Assembly (NCBI GenBank): GCA_018857735.1
Contig: JABMCL010001678.1
Location: 1-64,000 of the forward strand
DNA: 64,000 bases
Reading direction: 5' to 3'
Source: Alviniconcha marisindica
Lineage: Eukaryota > Mollusca > Gastropoda > Provannidae
Under the pieces are notes generated by a model. The model saw only the letters and a program-made list of their open reading frames with translations. It was not told the DNA's origin and searched no databases. The translations under genes and the position numbers were made by a program. Positions within the stretch are counted from its first letter, which is position 1. Every line of letters begins with the position of its first letter. Shown piece after piece: positions 1 through 10,053 of the stretch.

Positions 1-1130
1 ATGCACCACTGACATTTGATCTAGATCTAGTTTTCAAGTAACGATGGCAAAACAACGGCAAAACAACTGATCGTGTACTGATGACTCACCTATTACAGAC
101 TGTACTCAAACTCACCTTTGTTGCCAATTTTGGCTTCATTTGCTAGATATGAACCTGTATGGTTGGTTTTAATAATATTTGTGACCCAAAATGGCATTTA
201 AAATGTCTCGAGGAATTTCTCACTACCTCCTTGAATATTACCGGCTTCTTCCTCAAATTTTTGTTTTGTTTCCCACTCCAGTTCCCCACCCTGGCACAAG
301 TCTGCTAAACAAAGGTCACACTGAGACGCCAGACTTTCCAGTGTTAGCGTCATCTTCATGCCTGTGCCACAAAAAACTGTCATCCAAGCGTTGTTGTTCT
401 CCTTTTTCTTCTGTCGCTTAATAGCTGGTGGTTGTAATGGTTTTCTCAGCTGTTTCAGTTTTTTGTTTGTTTGAAGCAGATGAGGATACAGACGATTTGG
501 TCAGCGTGGGCGAGAAAACACACAGACACACATGACTGTATGCTTTGTTGCGCCATATTGATGCAGTTAGATCTAGAACGAAAGCGCAGCACAGCTGCTT
601 TATCCAAACAGAAATGAAACGGTCTAGTAGCTATCTTGCAGTCAGCACTCATACTTTGGGACCTGTCCATCTGAGGAGTGGAGTGGAGGGGGTGGTTTCT
701 AGCACGCGATACCTACGGTGTCTGGTGTGACTGCGCATTTTTGTTGTTGTTTTTTGCTTGCTCAACACCAAAAGCGACCTTGTTTATTCGGAGCTTCCAC
801 TTGCTTCTGGGCCCAGGGTACAAAGTATCTCCAGCAAATCACACAAAGCACTGTTTCAGCTGGTACTTGGTACCACTACCAGCAACTTTATTTTTCACCT
901 GTCCTGGGGAAACGTTTACCGGTAAAAAATGTCTTGGCTAATTCTAGTTATGCTACATTGTGGCTTGGTCACCATAGAAACACTGATGCTCACAGAGAGG
1001 GTGAACATAATTGTGGACTGATCTACAGAACCAACAAACCAGTTGAGGGGAAAATTCAGCCCGATGAATGCGCTGTCTGAGGTATTGCAACATCTGTGCA
1101 ATAAATTGGATGAAAGAGGAAACCCCTATC
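1..1130. other. No gene seen; mixed non-coding DNA
   Basis: Short ORFs on both strands have no recognisable domains and overlap each other. The only structured part is a copy of a dispersed repeat at about 160-260, listed separately. Confidence 0.6.
160..260 (-). repeat. Dispersed repeat, family D fragment
   Basis: Read on the minus strand, this stretch has the same order of blocks as copies at 35.5-36.2 kb: an AATTCCT block, then CATTTTAAA, then GGGTCACAAATAT. It is a diverged fourth copy of that family. No coding capacity is visible. Confidence 0.6.
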
Positions 1131-1295
1131 ATGGATGAATTTTCACCCACAACGTATGATAAGGTCATGGATGAATTTTCACCCACAAAGTACACCATGC
1201 AAGTGTTATTATGTTAAAGTCATGGGTGAATTTTCACCCACTGCGTACATGGTGTAAGTGATCTTCTTATAAAGCATGGGTGAATTTTCACCCAC
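1131..1295. repeat. Four spaced copies of a near-palindromic motif GGTGAATTTTCACCCA
   Basis: The 20-base block ATGGRTGAATTTTCACCCAC occurs at 1131, 1167, 1222 and 1276 (spacings 36, 55 and 54 bases). The motif is almost self-complementary except at its centre. Flanking DNA between copies is only partly similar, with a recurring GTACAYSRTG-like block. Related motifs recur at 47.1-47.4 kb. Confidence 0.85.
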
Positions 1296-1329
1296 AACAT
1301 ACTGGAAGGAAGTTTTATAGTGACTTATG

Positions 1330-1395
1330 GTGAAGGTTAAAATGGCTCTCATCACTGCCCATCTTAATGCAGGAGTCATTCTGGTGGTGACAATG
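1330..1395 (+). repeat. Fragment of tRNA-derived SINE (family B), body part
   Basis: The segment with AATGGCTCTCATCACTGCC followed by a GGAGTCATTCTGGTGGTGA block is the forward-strand version of the SINE body that occurs in reverse orientation at 37-38.5, 40.9 and 63.2 kb. The tRNA-like head is missing here. An AT microsatellite follows. Confidence 0.75.
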
Positions 1396-2785
1396 TAGTG
1401 ATATATATATATATATGTATATGACCTATTCTCAGAATGTCAGCTGTGAAGTGTGACACAAGAGGGAATAAATCAATAGCATATATATACATATAGGTCC
1501 ATGGTTAAACCTTCCAGTTTAGGTTGGTAAAGGTTTGTGGGAGAGATGTTCACTGAAACAGGAAGGCAGAAATGAGTCATGTTCATCCTGAAAGGATCAA
1601 GTAAAATAAATTGATGGAACTTATTAACTAATTAAGTAAAATATGAAATAACTGTAATTTGTGTAAAGACACTGAAACTCGGGGGTTGTGCTCATTGCCA
1701 AATTTTGTGTAAATAGTGCATTTTTCGGGTGCCGTATGCATCTTGGCCACATCACTGCATCACCGTACGCAAAATGACTCAACACCAGTTGAACAAGTTA
1801 TGGCTCACTGGTGGCTGCCGCATCGCTCAACACCGGATCTACTTGCAAACTCAGTGTCATCAAACACCGTACAGCTACACAGCTGACGATCTATGGTGTC
1901 ATCTCAGCCGTGGCCCCGCACTCCTCACCACCACGCACTACAAGTCTGCAGTCAATGCTGAATAGCGGAATCTGGACAGTGATGAAATAGTCGGAAGCAC
2001 CATGTCTGTGAACAAAATTTGCATACTTTTCCGTAGTACGATAATTAATTTGAAACCGAATTCCAACGAAACCGTATCTGAAGGAAGACTCAGTCTCCGT
2101 ACTAGATTGCGTACCTTGACAAACTGATTAGTGGTATTTTCCAGTCAATCGACAGAAGACACGACCCCAAAAACAGGATTTGTAACGAGCCAATATGCCA
2201 AGTCATACAGTCAGCGTAAATCAGCATTTACTTAAAGGTTGAAGATTACAAAACTCAAAACAAAATGTGTGTAGACATTGAATACGAATGAGAGAAAATG
2301 GCGGCAGCCTCAATTTTAATTTCATCTCGTTACCAAGTCCCACGGTAGATGAGAACTGGGGCTTACCAACATATCGTCTGCTGCACAGTTTATCTTCGGA
2401 AAATGATGCCGCATATGATTGAAACTTTTTGTGAACTGCAAATTCACTGAATGTTTCCGCTCCCCCCCCCCCCCCTTTTTTTCTTCTTTTTTGTGTGCAC
2501 GGTTACTCTTTCTTTTAACTAATTTCGTCTGCTCACTTTTAAATTGTGAGTACCACAGCAGTCAAGTTACTACATCATTTTTTAGCTGTTTGTTCACTAA
2601 TTCTAGATAATGCTGTATGCATTTTTTGTACCACTGATGCAAAATATGTAATGTTATGTGTCGGTTGACGCAAATCACTAAAAGACGGTGTGAAATTGAT
2701 GGAACTTGATTTGAACAGAAATTGTCTAGCGTGATCACTGGCTAAAAGAATCAGTTATACATCACAAATATCACAAGCCAACCTT
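1396..2785. other. Upstream region of HGH1; no gene recognised
   Basis: No domain-bearing ORF is visible. Around 2293-2305 the sequence GAAAATGGCGGCAGCC resembles a YY1-type promoter element overlapping a short open frame (16 codons), so a non-coding first exon or promoter of HGH1 could lie near here. This is inference. A poly-C run lies at about 2463-2474. Confidence 0.35.
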
Positions 2786-2832
2786 TTTTAATGTCAGTGC
2801 TGCTGTTTTATACACTTTCTACCAGAGTTGTA

Positions 2833-3252
2833 CATAGCTGTCAACCCCTTTTGGGAGCAAACCTTAGTCCAGAGTTTGTGAACCTGTATTTCCCTTATGC
2901 AGGCCAGGGTCTTTTGTTTTTTCGCTGGTAGCAGTTGCATTTTAAATTGCATCTGGCACGTGTGGCAGTGGAAAGAAGAAGCACTGTTGTGCCAAATATG
3001 CATGCACAACTTCAAATCTCATTTCCAATGAGATTTCTTAGTCTATTGCACTAGGCCAGTCAGTGTGCATTTAGTGATGGCATGTGTCAGCTGCTTGTTC
3101 AACAGTTTTTCAGTCTTTTTGCTCAGTTTAAAACAACAAAATCTCATGAAAATTATGTTTTCCTGTATCCATTTTCCAGTAAGGCCATACCCGCCAAAAA
3201 TAATTAAAAAACTGTATTTTATAATGGTAAACTGTATGGGTTGACAGGTATG
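2833..3252. mobile_element. 420-bp non-autonomous DNA element with TIRs and 6-bp target duplication
   Basis: Left end CATAGCTGTCAACCC and right end GGGTTGACAGGTATG are inverted repeats with one mismatch. The element is bracketed by GTTGTA at 2827-2832 and 3253-3258. Removing it restores collinearity with the uninterrupted LINE copy at 57.66 kb, which serves as an empty-site control. No transposase is encoded. I do not assign a superfamily. Confidence 0.8.
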
Positions 3253-3327
3253 GTTGTACTGAATCAGTTTTAACATTTTTGTTCCTGTGCTGTTTTAGTG
3301 GCTTGACCGTGAAAAGCAAATGTCCTG

Positions 3328-3392
3328 AATAAAGTTTGTGAATGTGTGTTTGTCACACACATTCACAAACTTATTCACAAACTTTATTCAGG
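3328..3392. repeat. Inverted duplication (hairpin) in LINE 3' UTR
   Basis: GAATAAAGTTTGTGAATGTG is followed after a few bases by its reverse complement, ending in CACAAACTTTATTC. The related LINE copy at 57.73 kb has a single, non-inverted version, so the hairpin arose in this copy. Confidence 0.8.
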
Positions 3393-3660
3393 GTGCGGGT
3401 GAAAGATTAAGTGAATGTGTGTGGCAAGACTGTGGGTGAAAGACAAGAACACTTAGGTGTATGAACGTCATGATACAGAAGGCTAGGGTGATTGTGGATG
3501 ACAACAGCCATGTCCTTGCTAAATATTATGAGCTTCTTCCATCTGGTTGATGATTTCGCATACCGAAATCTAATACAGTGAGTTTTGTTCTGCAGTCAAT
3601 AGCTTTTCTGAACAGATAAGTCTGTTCAATGTTAAAGCAAAGTGTGTTTGTAAATTACGT

Positions 3661-4062
3661 AAATGACTAGTTTGTTTAATATGTCTGTGGACTACTTAGT
3701 ATGCATACTTAACCACATGACCTTGATCTTCAGTATGAAGGCACATCTGTTTGATGGCAGCAGAAGATAATGACATCGTTGTTTTTATGAGAGAAACTGA
3801 CTTTCTGAGAATGCTAAAAATTTGTGCAACACAAGACTGCAATGTATGACTTCTTTAGTTCTTACTACTGGTAATGCTGGAGAAAAAGAAAAAGAAATCC
3901 AACCTTAATGTCAACCTACATGGCTTGTAGTTGTACCATTATTTTACGATTATACTGGCAATCCAGATCTAAATATTTAATAAAATAATGCTATAACAGT
4001 TTACTTTGTTTTCCTTTGATGTGAAATAATGACAAAGATTTTTTTCTCTCCCTATGTTCCAG
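3661..4062. other. Sequence upstream of HGH1 coding exon; probable 5' UTR intron
   Basis: No gene is seen. The stretch ends with a pyrimidine-rich tract and CCCTATGTTCCAG, a good 3' splice site at 4060-4062, so HGH1 probably has at least one upstream non-coding exon. Confidence 0.5.
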
Positions 4063-4106
4063 AGTTGTTGTTTTTTTAGTAGCAAGCATAGCTTCTGTTC
4101 AACACC

Positions 4107-4764
4107 ATGGAAGATGACACGGTGACAAAACTGCTAGACTTCTTACTGCCTTCTTCCCGTGGAGACTTGAAGGGCATTGCTCTTGAACACCTACTTTGCA
4201 TGTCAGGCTCAGAGGAAGGATGTACTTTTATTGGACAGAGAAGTGACTTGTTGGAGGCCATACTGGGACTTATGTTTGATGACAGTGCTGTCATCACAAA
4301 GGAGGTGCAGAAGTGTATGATCAATCTGACAGCAGATGAGAAAGTTGTAAGGGCTTTGTTGGGTCTGGAGTGTCCACTCAAGCTCAAAGAGGTGTCATTG
4401 CTGTTGTTGCAGCAATGTCTTGACCCACAGCAAACCAATGCCATGGTGTGCAACATCCTGACAAACATGACCCGTGTGCCTGAATGTGCAGTGTTTGTAG
4501 CTGATCTGGTGCTTGAGACACAGTCACTGGGTTTGGCTTCTTTTGTGGACACCCTGTGTTATTTGCATGCAAACAAGGGTGCCACACTTGCTGCTGTGTC
4601 TACACTGCTCATGAACCTCACTCAGGTGTCCAGGGTACGGCAAGGCCTCATGGCACCACCTACACACCTGCTTCTGCATCTCTTGCCTTTAATTTCTTTG
4701 TCCTCAAGCCTTGGCTCATGCAGAGGTATTGTTGGAGTAGTGAGGAACTGCTGCTTTGAAACTG
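4107..4764 (+). CDS. HGH1: HGH1 homolog, coding exon 1 of 3
   Basis: This encodes the first 219 codons of an HGH1-family protein, an armadillo/HEAT-like cytosolic co-chaperone known from yeast and human to act with TRiC and Hsp90 in folding of elongation factor 2. The start ATG at 4107 is preceded in frame by TAG, so it is the true start. Leucine-rich helical repeats fill the exon. Family landmarks are the KLLDFLLP segment near residue 10, the MINLTADE segment near residue 72, NILTNMTR near residue 116, LLMNLTQ near residue 168 and the GVVRNCCFET segment at the end. The exon stops at the GTAAGC donor (4765), with the last codon split after its first base. The joined three-exon protein is about 350 residues, slightly shorter than the roughly 390-residue human protein. 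Confidence 0.94.
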
Positions 4765-4855
4765 GTAAGCAATAAATAAGAATAATTACATATTTCTAAA
4801 GTGATACACCAGTTTTACTGGTCTGAATGTGTTTCAAAAACATTTTGATTCATTA

Positions 4856-5340
4856 GGGAGGCTGGGGATGTCTGTCATCTTCTTGTCTGGAATCTCAGAG
4901 CTGTCATTTAAATCCCCTTTCCTATCTTCTGTCTTGTTTTTCTGCCTAGTCCTTTTGTTCTTTCTGTCTTGTTATTTTTATGCTTATGGTCCATTCTCCT
5001 GACTTTTTTAACCAGAAAATTATTCCGTTTCTTTTGTAAAGAAAAGGGCTTTTTTGTGGGGCTCAAATCGAGCAGCTAGATGATGTTGGTATGTAGTATG
5101 TGCATCTTGCTGCTGTTTTGCATTGGTATGTGCCATTATGCACATAATGTTATTAGTTTTTATTGTTTCTGTCCATTCCTGTTTGACATTTTTCTTTGGT
5201 GTCAATAAATTGGACAGAATGATTTATGACACCAGCATGTCCCAGTCATATAAGTCATATGCTTGATTAACAAGGGCAATGTTGAAGGTTCAACTCTTCA
5301 GAAAATTATTTGATGTTTGTGTATGCATGGTTTTGGGGTA
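4856..5340 (+). repeat. Dispersed element, family A (5' and middle parts)
   Basis: The copy begins with the GGCTGGGGATGTCTGTCATC block and continues through the CCATTCTCCTGACTTTTT, GAGCAGCTAGATGATG and AATTGGACAGAATG blocks seen in the other family A copies. The 3' end is missing. No ORF. Confidence 0.85.
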
Positions 5341-5374
5341 GTTCAGAACAAACTTCAGTTAAATGACAACAAAA

Positions 5375-5615
5375 GAGATTCTTCTGATAGGCTCTGCTCC
5401 TGGAATTGATCTTCCTTCTTCACTGTGTGTGGGTCAGTGACATCCCATTTTCCAATGCAGCTCATAACCTTGGCGTTATTTTTGATAGCCAGCTAACCTT
5501 TTCAACTTGCTTACCTGGAGATCAGGCAGATGGGTTCAATCCAACAGTATCTTTCTTTTGAAGCCACCCAAACTTAAATTTCCTGCTGGGATGAATAAAG
5601 TATATTTTTATTGTT
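5375..5615 (+). mobile_element. LINE 3' fragment (CR1/Rex1-like)
   Basis: A short stretch near 5465-5500 translates to NLGVIFDSQLT, a motif of the C-terminal reverse-transcriptase region of CR1/L2 LINEs. The segment ends with TTTCCTGCTGGGATGAATAA and an AGTAT tail, a 3' terminus also seen in inverse orientation near 50150-50170. It is heavily truncated. Confidence 0.6.
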
Positions 5616-5660
5616 GTTAAACTCTCGTTTCCTCTCTTTTTCTCTCAAGGCTTGACCCCG

Positions 5661-6280
5661 AAAGGAGGCCGGGGATGTCTGATGTCTGGAATCTCAGGGC
5701 TGTCATTTGATTCTACTTTCCTATCTCCTCTCTTGTTTTTTCTGCCTAGTCCTCGTGCTCTTTCTGTCTGGTCATTTTTCTGCTAAAGGTCCATTCTCCT
5801 GACTTTTCCAGAAAACTCAAATATTTTTCATTAAGGGTTAGGCTTTTTTGTATGGCTTTTGTTGAGCAGCTAGGAGATGGTGGTATGTGCAGCTTGCTGC
5901 CGTATGGCACTGGTATTTGCCATTATGCATTTATATGACATTTTAAATTTTTTATATTATGTCTGTCTATTCCTTTTTTATATTTTTCTTTAACCTGGTT
6001 TTGATAAATTAGACGGAATGGTCAATGATACCAACATGTCCTAGCATTATGTGCTCTTTTAACAGGGGTAATATGGAAGGGACTAACTCTTCGAAAATTT
6101 GTGTTTGATGTTTGTGTATACATGTATGTTTTATGTTTTCTTTTATGATTGGTTTTGTAGATTGACTTGACAGAGGGTTGATATATATAATGAGAATAGA
6201 AATGTGTATTTGCTTATGACTTGAGTTTGACTGTCCTGAGGTGACCCTGTGTGGTTGACAGGACATTAAAATCTAATTAC
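5661..6280 (+). repeat. Dispersed element, family A, near full length
   Basis: About 620 bases collinear with the copies at 14.7, 18.5 and 50.5 kb. The head block is GGCCGGGGATGTCTGATGTC, the middle block is GTATGGCTTTTGTTGAGCAG, and the tail is GTGGTTGACAGGACATTAAA followed by short TACTACTA-type repeats. No ORF and no obvious tRNA-like head, so it is a non-autonomous retroelement or a LINE 3' end. Confidence 0.9.
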
Positions 6281-6764
6281 TACTAGTACTACTACTCTGA
6301 AGGCTTGACTATTGTCGTGCTCTCCTTGCTGGTTCTCTGTGATAAAATTTAAAGAGTGATCAACTGCTCAGCTGGCCTCATCTTCAAAGCTTCTAAATCT
6401 GCCTGCAGCACTCCCTTACTTTATGATAGCCACTGTATACCAATCAGCAGCCAGATTCAATACAAAATAACTGTTAATTTTATCTGCTTTCATGTTGTCT
6501 CTGATACAGCTCCTCCAGCCTCTTTGAGACTACTGAGTTGCTTTTTTTCTACTCTCCTTTTCGCTCTCTTCGTTCTTCTTCTGCATACTGATCTGTCATT
6601 TTCTTCTCGTTGTACAAACCAATCATTAGTAGTGCACAGATGTATTTATAGTGTGTGTGGTGTGTGAGAAAGAGTGTGTGTGTCTGTGTGTTGGTGTGAT
6701 GAAATGAATGTATCCGTATTCTATGCAAGCACTCTGGGTAGGGCGTTGTAAATAAAATAAAGTA

Positions 6765-6880
6765 AAATTTTCTGTAGGGTTGATTTTGTGGATTTGAGGA
6801 AAGGGTTTACATATTATATGAGGAAAACTTTTAAACATGCATTTTCTTATGATAGAGTTTGATAGTCCTGAGGTGATAAA
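6765..6880 (+). repeat. Family A 3' fragment
   Basis: Shares the GATTTTGTGGATTTGA and GTTTGATAGTCCTGAGGTGA blocks of the family A tail. Confidence 0.7.
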
Positions 6881-7190
6881 ATAATCGGTCAAATAAATCT
6901 GATCCAAACTTGACTGCCAGCATACTGAAACAAGATCAGTACACAAAAGGTTGAAAAGAATGCTTATTTTCAGACAACACAAAACATGTAAATTTTCTTG
7001 GCAAGGCCCCATTTCAAGCAACAAACAGATAAGATAATGTAAAAAACAATCAGAAGAATTAAATTTGATCCAGGCTACTTAAGTTGGTGAAGACATTTTT
7101 CATGAGAACCGTCTCATAAACATCTTCATCAGCTGAAAAAAAGATTCAGGTGACAAACCTTTTCTTTTTAGAAAAAAAGTTCATGCCTGC

Positions 7191-7235
<45 letters not shown>

Positions 7236-7269
7236 CATGCGTGTATTTGTGCTTGTTGATGACAGATGT

Positions 7270-7311
<42 letters not shown>

Positions 7312-7320
7312 TGTGTGTGT
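7191..7320. repeat. Compound (TG)n microsatellite
   Basis: Two long TG tracts (about 7191-7233 and 7268-7320) are separated by about 35 bases of unique sequence. They lie in HGH1 intron 1. The cysteine-valine ORFs here are translation artefacts. Confidence 0.98.
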
Positions 7321-7339
7321 TGTGTGTTATTCATCTAGA

Positions 7340-7953
7340 TAGTTACTTCCCTTTCATTTTCAGTAACTGTCATCTTTTGATCTGCTTTTCCTTTTTCATG
7401 TGTAATCTTTCTCCTGCATTAGTATTGGTAAGTTACAACTTACAGATTTTTTCCCCCTCATGAAGACACGTCAGTCAATTTTTTTTAGTTTTTTTGTCTC
7501 TGATGTTTTTGTTTGTATCCCAGACCTATTTTTTGGTGAGTATGTTTTCCTTGTTATTTACCATTTGATTTGTCTTTTCCCATTTTATTTTTATTTTTTT
7601 TGGTGTGTGTTTTGAAAGGTCTTTGTTGAGATTGTTCACAGAAGACAGTAAGTAGCTGTTTCAAATTTTTGAATTTTAAATATGAGTCCAGTTGAAAAAA
7701 TGAAAAAAATGAGTTCAGCATTTGCCATAATTCTTATTCACTGTAAAAATGTAGAAAAATAACTCCTGCATGTATTTTGCTCAGTTAGTTGGCATTTAGA
7801 CCATAAAGAGAGATGTATTATCATATTCAGGACTGGTATTTTGCAACACAAAAGAAACATTTGATGTTGCATTAGTTTTTTTTATGAACAACTTTTCATT
7901 AGTATCATAATCTCTTACTGCTTGCCTTGCACTGTGACAACTACTTTAGAAGT

Positions 7954-7955
<2 letters not shown>
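7340..7955. other. Intron 1 unique sequence
   Basis: AT-rich intronic DNA with no recognised element. Confidence 0.6.

Positions 7956-7992
<37 letters not shown>
7956..7992. repeat. (AT)n microsatellite abutting HGH1 exon 2 splice acceptor
   Basis: About 18 AT units end 15 bases before the first base of exon 2. The remaining sequence CACATGTCATTCCAG holds the acceptor, so the microsatellite occupies the usual branch-point and pyrimidine-tract zone. Confidence 0.95.
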
Positions 7993-7997
<5 letters not shown>

Positions 7998-8007
7998 GTC
8001 ATTCCAG

Positions 8008-8198
8008 ACTTCCATGAATGGTTATTGGGTGAAGAGGCTGATTTGCTGCCACGAATACTACTGCCACTGGCTGGCCCAGAAGAATATGAAGAAGACGAAA
8101 TGGAGCGACTTCCACCAGACCTGCAGTACCTGCCAGACACAAAGCAACGGGAGGCTGACCAAGAAGTACGTTGTATGCTTGTCCAGGCAGTCTACAAG
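8008..8198 (+). CDS. HGH1: HGH1 homolog, coding exon 2 of 3
   Basis: The acceptor CAG is at 8005-8007 and a GTGTGC donor starts at 8199. The first two bases complete the codon split at the end of exon 1 (Asp), followed by 63 codons. The exon carries the most conserved HGH1 block: an EWLLG segment, then ILLPLAGPEEY, then DEMERLPPDLQYLPD and a KQRE segment. These are strongly family-diagnostic, and the split codons agree exactly with exon 1. The exon ends on a codon boundary (AAG). Confidence 0.94.
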
Positions 8199-8629
8199 GT
8201 GTGCAACAAGTTTCTGGCTGTTTTTATATGGCCCTGTAACAAAGTTGGAGGGCGGGGGATGTGTACTGGAATCATTGGCTACATGTTTCCATCTGTCTGG
8301 GCTTGGTCCTGAAAATATCTTCTGAACTGCTGAACCTTTTGTAACCAAATTTTGTGGAGTGGTGCATGGCTGTTAGCTGGATTACCTAACAACAAAAAAG
8401 GGGTTGGTGTTTATATAAAAGTGTTATTACAACTGGCTAAGAAATAATTAGTTTTGTTAACTTGCATAACCTGATCTGAGATAGGCCAGTGCTAAAGTCT
8501 AATATTGCCTGTTGAGTAGTGTCCTTTGTGTAGCACTAACACTGTGGTAGTAACAGGAAGTTAAACATTAGATTTTGGCCAAAACTTCTGTTGTTTGCAA
8601 TCTTCAAATAGAAAAGACTTGGGTTATGA

Positions 8630-8720
8630 AATGCAAACAGAGGATAGATCAGATGGAATGGTTGACAATACTGGCATATCCTAGCCTTTATATGCTTTTG
8701 GGAGCATTTAAACCTTGCCA
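8630..8720 (+). repeat. Family A internal fragment
   Basis: Contains the AGATGGAATGGTTGACAATA and CATATCCTAGCCTTTAT blocks of family A. The rest is absent. Confidence 0.6.
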
Positions 8721-8985
8721 TTCTGTGTGTTTGTGGTGGGTGAGGGTGGAGGCCTGGTAGTGTGACCCTGGTTTCTCGTTCCCAGAATTGAATGGTCTCG
8801 GACCAGCGGACGTAGATTGTCAATAAACAGTCTGCATTAAGCACAAAAGAGTCCCTGGTGAAATGCTTGTCAGCGTCAAACTTTTTTCTTTTCTTTTTTT
8901 GCAAACAGGTTGGCCTTACGAAATAGGCTGAAAAACATAACAAGGCATGCCGCCCAAAAAACTATGTCATCTCTGTCACTCATTT

Positions 8986-9711
8986 TCAACTTCTTCTGAA
9001 TACATAATAATATATCTGGTGTGAGGTAAGAGTTCCTGTGGGACGTGTAAGTTCGTTTAGTATTGTCTGCAAAGGTTCCACCCCATAGCGTGCTACTTCA
9101 GCCTGCAGTACTGTCTCCAGTTCCTTTGCTGCACCTGTTGACACAGAAAGAGGTATGAAGGCCACAACATGTGGGCCACGATGGGGGTGGGGGGGCAGAC
9201 AGCCATGGGTCCAGGACAACAGTAATCGTGCCGGTCTCTCCGATTGCCCAGTTTCATGAAGCCACGAAATCACAACCGGGATGCCAATCAAACTGCCTGG
9301 CACATGGATTGTTCTCAATTCAAAAGTAACAGACTTCCAACAGACTGTGCGCAGTACATCGTTAATGAATGCATTTTTGCTTCTTCCTTTAGTCAAGATC
9401 ACCTTTGTGACGACACTGTTGGTAAGCACCATGACTGTTCGCCCTGCCCACAGCGCGGCCCACCAAGCCACCGCAGAGGCTACATCACAGACGTCTTTAT
9501 AATTAATATGCATAGCGGTCACTTTTGGCCAATCCGCAAGAACAACACTGTACTGCCAGTCTCCAGCCCAGAAGCACCTGCTGACTGTGCGGGAAGTGTC
9601 ACTTAGCACATGCACATCATGCCTGTCGGTATAATACTGCTTACCGTTGAAAGTGCTTAAAAATGTTAACCACCATGCCAAGTCCTTGCAAAATTCTGTG
9701 TTCAGTTTCAT
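8986..9711 (-). pseudogene. DIRS-type RNase H domain, mutated
   Basis: The open frame encodes the RNase H region that follows RT in DIRS-type elements: a DLAWWLTFLSTFNG segment, then VLSDTSRTVS, where a catalytic Asp is retained, then WWAALWAG, VLTNSVVTKV, RTIHVPG and ISWLHE. In the third block Asn-Ser stands where family members have an Asp, and the last catalytic position in the IPVVISWLHE segment is Val rather than Asp. The frame is open but the enzyme is probably inactive. The neighbouring RT block overlaps its start by four bases. Confidence 0.75.
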
Positions 9712-10031
9712 CTTGTGTTTACCTGCCTCAAAGGCTTGATGCTGTCTAAGATGTGCTGGAGAAAGGAGTGGCCTCCCCTGACCACCTGACAGGCCCAGTT
9801 CATCGAGCCAGCAAGGCTCTGCAGTTGCACTTTTGTCACCCTTTGCCTGTGCTTAAAAGCCTTCAGTTTGTCGTGCAGCAGTTTCAGCTTGTCTGCCCCT
9901 AAGGACAGCACACAATCATTCATATCAATGCCTATGCCTAAAAATGTCACATGCTTGGTAGGACTAACCACCTTTTTCCAACTTACCCGTAAGCCTAGCT
10001 TTCTAACAAGGCTGATCAAGTAGAGCACCAC
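9708..10031 (-). pseudogene. DIRS-type reverse transcriptase, C-terminal part
   Basis: Encodes the RT thumb/connection region: a LISLVRKLGLRVSWKK segment, a TFLGIGIDM segment, and a QLQSLAGSMNWACQVV segment. It is separated from the N-terminal RT block by a small deletion and frameshift at about 10031-10060, exactly at the catalytic YLD motif. Confidence 0.8.
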
Positions 10032-10053
10032 CTCCTTGCATTCCTTGTAGGTC

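Larger units (their letters stand above)
2786..3660 (+). mobile_element. Rex1/CR1-like LINE 3' fragment, interrupted
   Basis: The segment matches the 3' end of the LINE at 57.0-58.0 kb in the same order: AATGTCAGTGCTGCTGTTTT, a TCTACCAGA block, the GAATCAGTTTTAACATTTTTG block, the AATAAAGT block, GTGGGTGAAAGACAAGAA, then GACAACAGCCATGTCCTTG. The copy is split at 2833 by a 420-bp insertion and has an extra inverted duplication at 3328-3392. Only the last codons of the reverse-transcriptase ORF and the 3' UTR are represented. Confidence 0.8.
4765..8007 (+). other. HGH1 intron 1
   Basis: This has a GTAAGC donor and an ATTCCAG acceptor. It is filled with repeats: two family A copies, a LINE 3' end at about 5375-5615, TG microsatellites at 7191-7320 and an AT microsatellite just before the acceptor. 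The remaining 6290-6760 and 6880-7190 stretches show nothing recognisable. Confidence 0.85.

Noticed and set aside
1131..1295. A CRISPR array from regularly spaced palindromic repeats
   Set aside because: Only four copies with uneven spacing in a eukaryotic, transposon-rich context and no cas genes.
4076..4552. 158-codon minus-strand ORF
   Set aside because: Exact antisense of HGH1 exon 1; its serine-rich composition reflects the opposite-strand codons.
7146..7338. Cys-Val and His-Thr repeat ORFs on both strands
   Set aside because: Translation of TG/CA microsatellite.
9244..9606. 120-codon plus-strand ORF
   Set aside because: Antisense of the DIRS RNase H frame.
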